From an uncultured Chromatiaceae bacterium (GTDB taxonomy: Bacteria > Pseudomonadota > Gammaproteobacteria > Enterobacterales > Alteromonadaceae), in contig CALJUX010000003.1 of the NCBI GenBank assembly GCA_937978655.1, forward strand, positions 1 through 25,300: a stretch of DNA of 25,300 nt, in the 5' to 3' direction. The notes below the pieces were generated by a model. It did no database searches, was not told where the DNA came from, and saw only the letters and a list, made by a program, of their open reading frames with translations. The translations under genes and the position numbers were made by a program. The stretch's first letter is position 1. The number at the start of each line of letters is the position of its first letter. Shown here one piece after another: positions 7,507 through 16,279 of this stretch.

Positions 7507-9487
7507 GCGTTGTTTCTGGCGGCAGTTGTAAATCCGGTTTGAGCTTCAGCACGGCCTGATACAAATCAGGCCGGTACAACTGCAAGCGCTTCAGCCGTGC
7601 CAAATGCGAAGGTTCAGGGTCGGTCAGCTGCGACAGAATGAGCGGCAAGGCCGGATGTAACTCGCGTTGCAGATAACTGTGTTCCAGCGCCAGATCCAGC
7701 GCATCCGGGCCTAAGGCCTGGGCAAATGGCGACAAACCATGACTCAGCAAAAATACAACTGCATCCGGCGAAGTCCGAAACGCCCAGTGAAACAGATTGC
7801 GGCCGTACAGATCCTGGATGCCGAGGTCAAAACCGGCGTCCAGCAACGCTTTAAACTCGGTATCTGCCTTGAATTCATAACCCGGATATAAATAAGCCGG
7901 CGCTTTGGGTGCAAAACGCTGCTCAAAAGCCGGCCACAATGCTGGCTTGCGCATAATCTCCGCGAGTAACCAGGCGGTTGTGCTGCTATCCAGTTCGGTT
8001 TTCTGTAAAAATGCCGCCAGTTCAGCCGGATCATGTATGTGATCCCACAGCTGCTCTCTGAGTGTCGCGTCCGCATCCTGTTGTGGTGCCCCGCCCATTT
8101 GCCAGTGCCACGCCAGCCAGGCCGGGTCGCGCTGATGTAACGGCGCTAACGTCAGCTCTTCCAGCGGCTTACCATCACGCCATAAAAAGATTTGCTCCTG
8201 AATAGCATTTCGGCTTAACAAAGCTTCCTGCGTCAGTAACTGATTTTGCTCCGCCAGACATTGTTGCAGCGCCTGTTTGCCTTGCGCGTTGCGCTGAATT
8301 TGTTTCGCAACCCAGTCTGCCAGCGCAGTGCCTGCCGGCACCGGCTGAGGCTTTAGTTCGACCCGACGGAACGTCGTTGCAGGCGCGCCGGCGGGTAACA
8401 GCGCCAGAATGTCTTCCGCACGAAAACGGCCAGCATTCAAAAAGTTATTGCCAAAGAACCAGCTGCCATCTGCGGTTTGATAACCATGCGCCCAATAACC
8501 TTCGTTCAGCAAATAGGTCACTGTGTCGCGCTGCGCTTGTTTAAATTGCTGCAACAGATCAGGATCCTTCTCAACATCTAAGTGGCGGGGCGGCTCTGTG
8601 AATAACGCGAAATCGAGCCCGGTCACCACTCCTTCTAAGCGGGTTGGCACTACATCTTGCTGCTTCAACGCCTTTAACACTGCCGGCTGCCATAGCATGG
8701 CGGCAATATCCGCCAGATTCCAGACCGGGGTTCTGCTCTGGTAATGATGATAACCAACAGGAAACTTTGCCAAATCACGGCCTTGCGCCACCAGTTGCAG
8801 CAGATGGGTTTCAGGCAAACGCAATTGCATCGCCACGGCAATTTCTAATGGTGAAAAGCTTTTGCCGGCGATGAGCTGCTGAAATTCAGGCGCCGGGATT
8901 TTATGACTGAGCTGCAAAAACAGCAGCGAGGGTGAAATCAGTGTGCTGCCATTTAATGTGCCGAGCCCAACCGGTACAAATACCTGAAAATCATCACCCG
9001 CAACCAGAGAACGGGCAAATTCGGCCGGGTTGCCATTGAGTTCTTGGTTGATTCGTTCAGCCAATGCGTCCAGTACGCTTGGCTTGCGGATATCCAAAGC
9101 CGTCGCGCCGATGATATGCATCGCCTCTGCGATACTCTCTGCGTATTGCATGTACCAAATTGCTGCTGTCACATCGTATTGCAGCAGCTCAGCAGGTGTT
9201 TTCCCGGCTTGCAGCAAAGGCAAAAGGTGTTCAGCGAGGCTTTTCTCGCTGTCGGCAACATGCGACCCGGTGTCCGGACAAATGGCGTATGGGCTTAATT
9301 GCGCCGCACCGAGTGCAGGCTCTGTCGCTGCCCGGCTCTTCTCATCGACTTGCTTTGCCGCTGGTACGCTCGCAGCCGGTGCCGGGCCTTTGGCAGAATT
9401 GGCATCCACCGACTGAGACAAAAACCAGCCCAACCCAGCCAGCGCCACAACTACCACCCCGGCGATAAAGACCACTGGCTTTTGCAT
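7475..9487 (-). CDS. Exported ankyrin-like protein, third gene of the PepSY operon
   Basis: A 670-residue protein with one N-terminal membrane segment (residues 5-24, VVFIAGVVVVALAGLGWFLS) and a long periplasmic body. Ankyrin-like helical pairs are visible twice: around 165-240 (SPSLLFLQLSHKIPAPEFQQ, then SPLEIAVAMQLRLPETHLLQ) and near the C-terminus (about 545-610, DLYGRNLFHWAFRTSPDAVV, LLSHGLSPFAQ). The rest is helical without a family I know. The start at 9487 has AGGGAG upstream. It lies 77 bases downstream of the 151-residue gene in the same direction and is probably part of the iron-regulated PepSY operon, although an internal promoter is possible. Ankyrin repeats point to protein binding; an envelope scaffold or inhibitor is an inference. 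Confidence 0.75.
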   Translation of the reverse strand: MQKPVVFIAGVVVVALAGLGWFLSQSVDANSAKGPAPAASVPAAKQVDEKSRAATEPALGAAQLSPYAICPDTGSHVADSEKSLAEHLLPLLQAGKTPAELLQYDVTAAIWYMQYAESIAEAMHIIGATALDIRKPSVLDALAERINQELNGNPAEFARSLVAGDDFQVFVPVGLGTLNGSTLISPSLLFLQLSHKIPAPEFQQLIAGKSFSPLEIAVAMQLRLPETHLLQLVAQGRDLAKFPVGYHHYQSRTPVWNLADIAAMLWQPAVLKALKQQDVVPTRLEGVVTGLDFALFTEPPRHLDVEKDPDLLQQFKQAQRDTVTYLLNEGYWAHGYQTADGSWFFGNNFLNAGRFRAEDILALLPAGAPATTFRRVELKPQPVPAGTALADWVAKQIQRNAQGKQALQQCLAEQNQLLTQEALLSRNAIQEQIFLWRDGKPLEELTLAPLHQRDPAWLAWHWQMGGAPQQDADATLREQLWDHIHDPAELAAFLQKTELDSSTTAWLLAEIMRKPALWPAFEQRFAPKAPAYLYPGYEFKADTEFKALLDAGFDLGIQDLYGRNLFHWAFRTSPDAVVFLLSHGLSPFAQALGPDALDLALEHSYLQRELHPALPLILSQLTDPEPSHLARLKRLQLYRPDLYQAVLKLKPDLQLPPETTPNELLSPPQL

Positions 9488-9564
9488 CTGAACTCCCTGA
9501 TTTCTGTGCGGTTACCATCCTGAAACAACAGATTAACGGCAGCACAACTACAGATGCAAGCGCC

Positions 9565-10020
9565 TTACAACACCCAATGATGCGAGTAGATCTGGCCTTG
9601 CCAGTCTTCAATCACCAGCCAGAGTTTGTCGCCGGCTTTGAGCTGCTGCGGTGTGCGCGCATGCACGTGCAGGCCGTGTTTATTGCCGTGCAGCAGACTG
9701 CTGTGGTCGCGGCTTAAGCGGGTTAAATCCGGTGCGGTATCGCTGACCAGCAAAAAGCCCTGACGGATTTTTTCGACACAGCCGGCGCACCACTGCAGGT
9801 AATAATCTTTCACCCACTCGCCATGATGGGCATAAGGGCCGTCTTCACTCAGCGGCATCGCAGTCACTTCGTATGGCCCGAGCTGGGCTTTTGGCAACGC
9901 CGGCGGGAATTGCACATGCAGTGACTGATATAAAAACCAGAATGGCAGGATCAGCACCAGACCATTGAGCTTAAATTTGTGCCGCGCCCAAAACTGGCGA
10001 AGCGGCTGCGGTTGTGTCAT
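9565..10020 (-). CDS. His-rich membrane-anchored protein with WCAGC motif
   Basis: A 151-residue protein. A basic cytoplasmic N-terminus and one membrane segment (about 18-32, LNGLVLILPFWFLYQ) lead into a periplasmic domain with WCAGC at about 77-81 and several histidines, including AHHGEW, LHGNKHGLHVHA and SHHWVL at the C-terminus. The CxxC-type pair plus paired histidines could bind metal or haem; no family name is certain. Its ATG overlaps the stop of the upstream PepSY gene in an ATGA, so translation is coupled and a functional partnership with that inner-membrane protein is likely. The small gene next to PepSY/PiuB-type siderophore reductases is a recurring companion in marine gammaproteobacteria, but I cannot verify homology here. 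Confidence 0.75.
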   Translation of the reverse strand: MTQPQPLRQFWARHKFKLNGLVLILPFWFLYQSLHVQFPPALPKAQLGPYEVTAMPLSEDGPYAHHGEWVKDYYLQWCAGCVEKIRQGFLLVSDTAPDLTRLSRDHSSLLHGNKHGLHVHARTPQQLKAGDKLWLVIEDWQGQIYSHHWVL

Positions 10021-11261
10021 TGATTCGCTCCTGAAACAGTGCCTGCGGTGGTGCTGGAAGTGGTCGTGCGGGACTGGATGGCTGCGGTCTCTGCCATAGC
10101 CTGGTCCACCCGTGCTGTTGCTTCACGGCCAGCTGCACCGCGACCCGCCATACCACGAATGGTCCGGCTGCCCCAAATCATAAAACCAGTGATGGCCATG
10201 CCACTGACCACAAGCCCAAATACAAACCAGATGGCCTTAGTCCAAAGCCCGCCAATAGTGCCGTAGTGCAGCGGATCTGCCACCGACATCACCGTCTCCA
10301 GCGCGTCCATTTGCGCAGGCACCCGGCTATCGGCCACTTCGCCGGTCCAGGGGTTAATCCAGACGTTATAAGAATACTGATCAAACCAAACCGAATCGCC
10401 ATAACCCGAGATGCGGTAATAATCCCGCGGATGTTCCGGCATCGCGACAAAAGCTGGTTTTAATTCAGGCAGGAATTGCTGTGCCCGCTCGACCGCCTGC
10501 GCCAGCGGGATCATCGCCGGTGCACTCTGTACCCCATCGCTGACCGGCTTGGGCACATACAACGCACTCATCGGTTCAGTTTCATAATAAAATTCGACAT
10601 CGTTGTGCCACAGCACCGCCTGAATCAAATACCACAAGCCGGTCAGTGACATCAGCAATAAAAACCACAGCGACCACACACCCGCCAGCCGGTGTAAATC
10701 CGCCAGCACGGTCTTTTTACCCTGATGTAACCGCAGTTTTGGCGCGGTAAAAGACTGCCAGAAACGCTTGTAGATGATAAGGCCGGTCACTAATGCGCCC
10801 AGCATTAACAATGACATGGCGCTGACCAGGTAATAACCCAGGCTGTAACTGTGCTGCCACGGGAACAATAGCCAACCGTGTAAGCTACGCATAAAACTGA
10901 TGAAGTTGATGCCGGGGTTTATCTCCTGCACCACGCCGGTGTAGGGGTTCACATAAGCAATAGCCGCTGGCATGGTCTCGGTGGTGAACAGCACCGCAGT
11001 GACCAGATAAGGCTCCAGCACCATCACTGAAGTGACCGCCGCAGTTGGCTCGGCCTGCTGCACCGCTGCGACCAGTTCAGCAACAGGTTTTGCTGGCAGA
11101 TTTTGTGGGTTGTAGGCCCGGGCATTTTGGTTAAATAACCAGGTCAGCTCATGGCTTAATACCGCAACAGTGCCAGTCAGACACACAGCGGTAAAAATCA
11201 GCCAGACCGGTAACGAACACCAGCCATGTAACTGAAACCAGAATTTTTGCGAGATTTTCAT
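10017..11261 (-). CDS. PepSY-associated inner-membrane protein (FoxB/FpvG/PiuB class)
   Basis: A 414-residue protein with the four-helix layout of PepSY-TM proteins: an N-terminal helix (about 14-38) after the WFQLHGW histidine, a large periplasmic PepSY part, two central helices (about 140-165 and 193-215) and a last helix near 340-365 before a Ser/Thr/Ala-rich cytoplasmic tail. Histidines near helix ends (SLHGWLL, DLHRLAG, DPLHYG) could ligate haem. Relatives FoxB and FpvG reduce ferric siderophores at the inner membrane. The divergent gene is a FhuE/FoxA-like receptor, which fits that role. GGAGTCTG precedes the ATG. A Fur-like site at 11400-11419 lies about 140 bases upstream. It is first of a probable three-gene operon. 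Confidence 0.85.
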   Translation of the reverse strand: MKISQKFWFQLHGWCSLPVWLIFTAVCLTGTVAVLSHELTWLFNQNARAYNPQNLPAKPVAELVAAVQQAEPTAAVTSVMVLEPYLVTAVLFTTETMPAAIAYVNPYTGVVQEINPGINFISFMRSLHGWLLFPWQHSYSLGYYLVSAMSLLMLGALVTGLIIYKRFWQSFTAPKLRLHQGKKTVLADLHRLAGVWSLWFLLLMSLTGLWYLIQAVLWHNDVEFYYETEPMSALYVPKPVSDGVQSAPAMIPLAQAVERAQQFLPELKPAFVAMPEHPRDYYRISGYGDSVWFDQYSYNVWINPWTGEVADSRVPAQMDALETVMSVADPLHYGTIGGLWTKAIWFVFGLVVSGMAITGFMIWGSRTIRGMAGRGAAGREATARVDQAMAETAAIQSRTTTSSTTAGTVSGANQ

Positions 11262-11304
11262 CAGACTCCGCCTGTCACTTTACACTGAAGGTAGCCGCCC
11301 GGCC

Positions 11305-11320
11305 GCACACCGCGGTGTGC
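11305..11320. promoter_or_regulatory. 16-bp perfect palindrome in the leader of the PepSY operon
   Basis: GCACACCGCGGTGTGC is fully self-complementary and lies 44 bases upstream of the PepSY gene start, between the Fur-like site and the gene. It may be an operator for a second regulator or an RNA hairpin in the leader. No T-run follows on either strand, so it is not an intrinsic terminator. Confidence 0.45.
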
Positions 11321-11399
11321 CAGATCAAGGCCAACAGTGCCGCCGCAGCGACACCACAAAAGCGCCAATGTACCTGAAACTCTGCATAGGCTCAAATAG

Positions 11400-11419
11400 A
11401 TTTGAGAACCATTCGCGTT
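11400..11419 (-). promoter_or_regulatory. Fur box for the PepSY operon
   Basis: ATTTGAGAACCATTCGCGTT matches the palindromic form of the Fur consensus (AATGAGAATCATTCTCATT type) at most positions, with GAGAA and CATTC half sites intact. It lies in the 293-base divergent region between the PepSY operon and the receptor gene, nearer the former. Confidence 0.55.
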
Positions 11420-11513
11420 AAGATTTGCAAAATTGACCAATTAATTTTATTAAAAAACATAAACTTAAATGTAGGCGTGAAATTTTCCTGTCGAATTCAG
11501 CAACAACAAATGT

Positions 11514-11532
11514 GATAATGATTCTTATTTGC
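11514..11532 (+). promoter_or_regulatory. Fur box for the siderophore receptor gene
   Basis: GATAATGATTCTTATTTGC matches the 19-bp Fur consensus GATAATGATAATCATTATC at 14 positions, with the first nine identical. It lies 22 bases upstream of the receptor start, so Fe-Fur binding would block transcription initiation. The rest of the 293-base divergent region holds a second Fur-like site and one palindrome and no gene. Confidence 0.75.
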
Positions 11533-11554
11533 GTATTTAACATAGGTTGTTATC

Positions 11555-13729
11555 ATGTCCAAGTCAGCTGTTACCTCAATCCAGAACACCGCGATGAAAA
11601 CCCCATCTTTGCTTGCGCTGGCCATCAGCAGCGCCCTGTTCAGCCCGCAATTGCTGGCCGCAGACGACAGCAGTGTCGAACGGATTGAAGTCACCGGCAG
11701 CCGTACTCAGGGGTATCTGGTCAATCAGAACAGCAGCGCCACCAAACTCGATTTAGCCTTAAAAGACACGCCTCAGGCCATCAGCATTTTGTCAGCAGAA
11801 CAGCTGCAGGATTTTGGCCTGACTAACATCAACCTGGCGCTGGATCAGGCGACCGGCGTCAATGTCGAACGCATTGAAACCGATCGCACTTATTACAACG
11901 CCCGCGGTTTTGATATCACCAATTTTCAGGTCGACGGCCTGGGTCTGCCGTTCACCGGCGGCGGTATTGAAGGCGATTTGGACACGGCGCTTTATGAGCG
12001 CATCGAAATTATCCGCGGCGCCAATGGTTTAATGTCCGGCGTTGGTAATCCTTCTGCCACGGTCAATATGGTGCGCAAACGCCCGGGCGCGGATTTCGCT
12101 GCCAACGTCAAAGCGAGTTATGGCTCCTGGGCTAACACCCGCCTGGAAGGTGATGTACAAGGCGTTTTAACTGAAGGCCTGAACGCCCGCGCTGTGCTGG
12201 TGAAAGAAGACAAAGACTCCTACCTCGACCGCTATAACCACGACAAAACTGTTGGTTATGTGGTGGCAAGCGCCGCCCTGACTGACAACACCCAGCTGAC
12301 CTTTGGCCACAGCACACAAGACAGCCAGGGCAACGGCGGCATGTGGGGTGCATTAACGCTGCATTATGGTGACGGCAGCCGCATCAACTACGACCGCTCC
12401 GCCAGCACATCCGCTAACTGGTCCTATTGGCAGGTCAAAGACAACCGTTCTTTTGTCGAACTGGCGCATCAGCTCAATGAAGACTGGAAGCTCGTCACTT
12501 CATATCAGTTGATGAAAGTCGAAGAAGCCGGTGATTTGTTTTATGTCTACGTCAGCGCGCCCAATGGCATAGACCCAAAAACCGGTTTAGGCAGCACCGG
12601 CTACGGCAGTTTTTATGGCAAAGACGAAAACACCCAGTTTGGCGATGTTTATCTGCAGGGTAAATTCAGCCTCGGCGGCCGTCAGCATGAACTGGTCACT
12701 GGCCTCAATATCGCCGACCGCGAATACACCGATGTTTCCCTGTACGACTACAGCACTGGCCTGGGTTTCCCGGCGATGCCGGCGCTGACCAGCTGGAATG
12801 GCAACACGCCACTGCCGAGTTTTAAAGACGGCCAAAGTGGCAGCGACGTCGACGCCGACCAAAAAGCGTTGTACAGCGTGGTGCGCTGGGATTTAGCCGA
12901 CAGCCTGAAACTGATCACCGGCGCGCGCTGGATTGATGCAGAAGTGGCCGGTACTTCTTATGGTGTCGACCAGACCATGGCCGACGACGGCGTGGTGCCT
13001 TACATCGGCGCTGTGTATGAACTGACGCCGCAAATCAGCCTGTACGCCAGCCACACAGCGATTTTCCAAATGCAAAAAGAACGCGACGACAAGCGCCAGT
13101 TATTACCGGCCATCGACGGCAAAGCGCTGGAACTGGGCCTTAAAGCCAGCCTGTTTGACGACAAAGCCCTGCTGTCATTCGCCGCTTTTGACATCGACCA
13201 GCAGAACCTGGCGGTATTTGACAAAGACGTGGCAGATCCACAGCTTGGCCTGTACAAAGTGTACAAAGCGGCCGATGGCATTCAGAGTAAAGGCTTTGAA
13301 CTGGAACTGGCCGGCAGTCTGACCGAGCAACTGCAATTAAGCGGCTCGCTGACCAGCATCAACATCGACGGCAACGAATTAGTCAAAGGCTACACACCGG
13401 AGCGTGTGGCGAAGTTTGCAGCAGTCTACCAGCTACCGCAATTGCCGGGCGCCCGCCTTGGCCTCAATTACCGCTGGCAGTCGGAGATCTCGCGCAAACA
13501 AGGCACAGTGGCCGCGGGTTATGCCAATGCCGGTCAGGACATTGTCACCACGCAACAAGCCTATGGTTTGCTTGGTCTGATGGCGAGCTACGACATCAAC
13601 AGCCAGTGGCAAATTCAGGCTAACGCCAATAACCTGACTGACGAGACTTACCTGAACAGTCTGTATTGGGCGCAGGCCTATTATGGTGCGCCGGCCAATT
13701 ACAGCCTCAGCGTCAGTTATCAGTTCTGA
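11555..13729 (+). CDS. TonB-dependent ferric-siderophore receptor, FhuE/FoxA-like
   Basis: A 724-residue outer-membrane receptor. It has a signal peptide (ending LLAADD near residue 36), a plug domain with KDTPQAISILSAEQLQDFGL and YYNARGF, and the family signature IRGANGLMSGVGNPSATVNM in the plug (around 150-172). The 22-strand barrel ends in the terminal Tyr-Gln-Phe motif (SVSYQF). The plug and barrel resemble E. coli FhuE closely (YYSRGF, RGATGLMTGTGNPSAAINMV in that protein, and a YGTP/YGAP element near the end), which suggests hydroxamate siderophores such as coprogen or ferrioxamine. I keep the first ATG (11555); an ATG at 11594 opening directly on the signal peptide (MKTPSLLAL) is an equal alternative, since neither has a strong ribosome site. 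It is controlled by a Fur box at 11514. Confidence 0.93.
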   Translation: MSKSAVTSIQNTAMKTPSLLALAISSALFSPQLLAADDSSVERIEVTGSRTQGYLVNQNSSATKLDLALKDTPQAISILSAEQLQDFGLTNINLALDQATGVNVERIETDRTYYNARGFDITNFQVDGLGLPFTGGGIEGDLDTALYERIEIIRGANGLMSGVGNPSATVNMVRKRPGADFAANVKASYGSWANTRLEGDVQGVLTEGLNARAVLVKEDKDSYLDRYNHDKTVGYVVASAALTDNTQLTFGHSTQDSQGNGGMWGALTLHYGDGSRINYDRSASTSANWSYWQVKDNRSFVELAHQLNEDWKLVTSYQLMKVEEAGDLFYVYVSAPNGIDPKTGLGSTGYGSFYGKDENTQFGDVYLQGKFSLGGRQHELVTGLNIADREYTDVSLYDYSTGLGFPAMPALTSWNGNTPLPSFKDGQSGSDVDADQKALYSVVRWDLADSLKLITGARWIDAEVAGTSYGVDQTMADDGVVPYIGAVYELTPQISLYASHTAIFQMQKERDDKRQLLPAIDGKALELGLKASLFDDKALLSFAAFDIDQQNLAVFDKDVADPQLGLYKVYKAADGIQSKGFELELAGSLTEQLQLSGSLTSINIDGNELVKGYTPERVAKFAAVYQLPQLPGARLGLNYRWQSEISRKQGTVAAGYANAGQDIVTTQQAYGLLGLMASYDINSQWQIQANANNLTDETYLNSLYWAQAYYGAPANYSLSVSYQF

Positions 13730-13790
13730 GTGGTATCAGCCACAGCAGACACCCGCCAGGTTCAGGGCGGCAGGCTGTTGCAGCAGATAA

Positions 13791-13816
13791 AAAAGCCGGC
13801 GTCATCGCCGGCTTTT
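13791..13816. terminator. Bidirectional terminator between receptor and flotillin genes
   Basis: An 11-bp perfect stem AAAAGCCGGCG/CGCCGGCTTTT (13791-13801 with 13806-13816) with loop TCAT. The T and A arms give a U-run on both strands, so it can end both the rightward receptor transcript and the leftward flotillin operon. Confidence 0.88.
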
Positions 13817-13832
13817 GTCATAAGGCATTGGG

Positions 13833-15605
13833 TTAACCGGCTGGCTGATGGTCTGAACCGGATGGCCGCAATGCCTGAGTCAGGCCATTGATTTGGCCGC
13901 CCTGAATGCCAATTTCCGCCATCAGCGAATCCAGCAGTGGCGCCTGCGCGCGGTATTTCAGCGCGCTGTTGACCAGCTGGTCAGCCAAAGAATCCGGCGT
14001 AGCGGCGGTATCAGCAGCGCCCCCTGCTGCGACAGCGCTGTTGCCATGTAAACCGTTGACCTGCAGAATTTTGATATCGCTGATTTGTTCCATCGGCTTG
14101 ACGCTTTGCGCGATGATTTCTGGCAAGTGCTGAATAAGCGCCAGGCGGATTTGCATCGCCACTTGTTCGGCCGACAAGGTATTGGCCGCGTCATTGACGG
14201 CTTTTTTACCTTCCGCTTCCACGCTGTAACTACGCGCTTTCGCTTCCGCCAGCGCGATTTCTGCGTCGGCCTGGCCTTGTGCTGCCAGACGCTCCGCATC
14301 GGCTTTACCCTGTGCCGCTAACCGCTGCGCTTCTGCCTGGTCGATGGCGGCTTTTTTCTCGGCATCGGCGGTCACGGTGAGCTGGATAGCTTCTTTCTCT
14401 GCCTGTTGGCGCGCCGCCACCAGTTCGATTTGGCGGTCCCGCTCGGCGCGCTCGGTTTCGCGCACTGTGACTACTGCTTCTTCTTCTTTGACTGCTAAAG
14501 CCCGGGCTTTATCCGCCAGCGCTTTGGCTTCAGATTCTGATTTGGACTTCTCGGCAATCGCAATAGATTTTTCCTGCGCCGCCAGTTCGACCGCCTTTTG
14601 CCGTTCGATCTCAGCCTGTTCAACCGCCCGCGCTTTTGCAATTTCCATCTCGCGCACGGCTTTTTCTTTTTGAATCGTTTCGTTTTCGATATCGCGCTCG
14701 GACAGAATACGTTTTAAGTCCACTTCCCGCTGTGCGGCAATTTGCGCTTCTTCGGCTTCGCGTTTTTTCTCTGCCTGTTCGCGGGCGATCTCCGCAGATT
14801 GTTGCGCTTTACGGATAGAAACTTCGCGCTCCTGCTCTAAGCGCGCATATTCTTCTTCGCGTGAGATTTGTAGCTTGGCGCGTTCCGCTTCAAGGTTTTT
14901 TTGCTTGATGGCGAGGTCGGTTTCCTGCTCGATGTCATTGCGGATTTTCCGGCGCGATTCAATCGCCTGCGTCAGTTTGGTTAAACCCTCAGCGTCAAAA
15001 GCGTTTTGTGGGTTAAAGTGTTCAAACGCGGTTTGATCAAGACCGGTTAACGACACCGATTCCAGTTCCAGACCGTTTTTCAGTAAATCTTCTGACACTA
15101 CCTGCTGCACTTTTTGCACAAAATCGACGCGTTTTTCGTGCAGCTCTTCCATCGCCATTTCGGCCGCCACTGAACGCAGCGCATCAACAAACTTCCCTTC
15201 CACCAGCTCTTTCAGCTCGGCCGGATTCATCGTTTTTAAACCCAGCGTCTGCGCCGCATTGCCAATGGATTCAACGGTAGGTTTAACCCGGACATAAAAT
15301 TCCGCCATCACGTCGACCCGCATCCGGTCGCGGGTGATCAGCGCCTGCTCTGCGGCACGGCGCACTTCAAGGCGCAGCGTATTCATGTTCACCGGGATAA
15401 TTTCATGCAACACCGGCAACACAATGGCGCCACCGTTCATAATGACTTTTTCACCACGAAAACCGGTGCGGACAAACGACACTTCTTTGGTGGCCCGTTT
15501 ATACAGCCGGGCTAGGATCAACCCCAGCACCAACAGCGCGCCCAATAACACCGCAACCAGCGTCAACACATCGACCGAGACCGTTACCGGCGTCACTTCA
15601 TTCAT
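13833..15605 (-). CDS. yqiK: Flotillin-like protein, YqiK type
   Basis: A 590-residue SPFH-family protein. One N-terminal membrane segment (about 13-35) is followed by a band-7/SPFH domain (about 40-200, with FVRTGFRGEKVIMNGG and VLHEIIPVNMNT). A very long Glu/Ala/Arg coiled coil rich in AEA/AEK repeats follows (about 225-480), then a Gly/Ala-rich C-terminus. Flotillins oligomerise on membranes to form ordered microdomains. Size and the upstream YqiJ partner place it with YqiK rather than with the short HflC-like SPFH proteins. Its ATG overlaps the stop of the yqiJ-like gene by 4 bases. It is the last gene of a three-gene operon ending at the 13791-13816 terminator. Confidence 0.93.
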   Translation of the reverse strand: MNEVTPVTVSVDVLTLVAVLLGALLVLGLILARLYKRATKEVSFVRTGFRGEKVIMNGGAIVLPVLHEIIPVNMNTLRLEVRRAAEQALITRDRMRVDVMAEFYVRVKPTVESIGNAAQTLGLKTMNPAELKELVEGKFVDALRSVAAEMAMEELHEKRVDFVQKVQQVVSEDLLKNGLELESVSLTGLDQTAFEHFNPQNAFDAEGLTKLTQAIESRRKIRNDIEQETDLAIKQKNLEAERAKLQISREEEYARLEQEREVSIRKAQQSAEIAREQAEKKREAEEAQIAAQREVDLKRILSERDIENETIQKEKAVREMEIAKARAVEQAEIERQKAVELAAQEKSIAIAEKSKSESEAKALADKARALAVKEEEAVVTVRETERAERDRQIELVAARQQAEKEAIQLTVTADAEKKAAIDQAEAQRLAAQGKADAERLAAQGQADAEIALAEAKARSYSVEAEGKKAVNDAANTLSAEQVAMQIRLALIQHLPEIIAQSVKPMEQISDIKILQVNGLHGNSAVAAGGAADTAATPDSLADQLVNSALKYRAQAPLLDSLMAEIGIQGGQINGLTQALRPSGSDHQPAG

Positions 15606-16279
15606 GGCTTCATTTCCTTATGTTCAAACGGTGATAAAGATTCGGGTGCCAGACAGCCGAGATAACGGCCGTGGGCATAACTGAGTAACAACACGGCACT
15701 GCCCTGCTGCAATTCTGACTGGTCATCCGGTTCCACCCGGATGTAATGCTGATAACCATGCTGGTCCATCACGCGGGCTTCCGCGCTGTAGCCGCTGCGG
15801 GCATGGCCAAGCGTGATCACTGCCACCCGGCCAAGGAGATCGTTATGACTGACGGCGGTGGTTTCATCTTTGGGCAGCAGCCGCGCCAGCCAGCCGCCAG
15901 TGAGCCGCAGCTGCGGCAATGTTGCCGGCAGCACCAGCAGCACGGCCAGCCAACCCGGTAACAAGGCCTGACTGATTTGAAAAATTCCCCACTGCAACAG
16001 CAAGCCAGTCAGGCCAAAACCGCAGAGCCACAGCACCAGCAACATCAACAGCGGCACTTCGCCAAAGCGCAACCAGCTGAATAACCGCGCCAGACTGCTG
16101 TCTTCGCCGACGGCCACTTCACTGTGTGGACTGAGATCAGGCTCTGGCAAAATTTGCTCCAGCGCATCCGCCATGCTCTGGCCAAATAACAAGGCCAACA
16201 CTTCCAGCGCGCCAATGCCGAGCATCAGCACAAGTGCCACGCTGAACCATTGGGTTTGCGGTAACCAGAATAAACTCAT
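15602..16279 (-). CDS. yqiJ: YqiJ-like OB-fold membrane protein
   Basis: A 225-residue protein with an N-terminal helix (about 10-30), an acidic loop, two or three central helices (72-130) and a C-terminal soluble domain (about 145-215, LLGRVAVITLGHARSGYSAE, then VLLLSYAHGRYLGC) of the NfeD/OB-fold type. These proteins pair with YqiK-type flotillins and are thought to anchor or regulate them in membrane microdomains. It overlaps both neighbours by 4 bases (ATGA junctions at 16276-16279 and 15602-15605), so the three proteins are translationally coupled. GGGAGG precedes the ATG. Confidence 0.88.
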   Translation of the reverse strand: MSLFWLPQTQWFSVALVLMLGIGALEVLALLFGQSMADALEQILPEPDLSPHSEVAVGEDSSLARLFSWLRFGEVPLLMLLVLWLCGFGLTGLLLQWGIFQISQALLPGWLAVLLVLPATLPQLRLTGGWLARLLPKDETTAVSHNDLLGRVAVITLGHARSGYSAEARVMDQHGYQHYIRVEPDDQSELQQGSAVLLLSYAHGRYLGCLAPESLSPFEHKEMKP

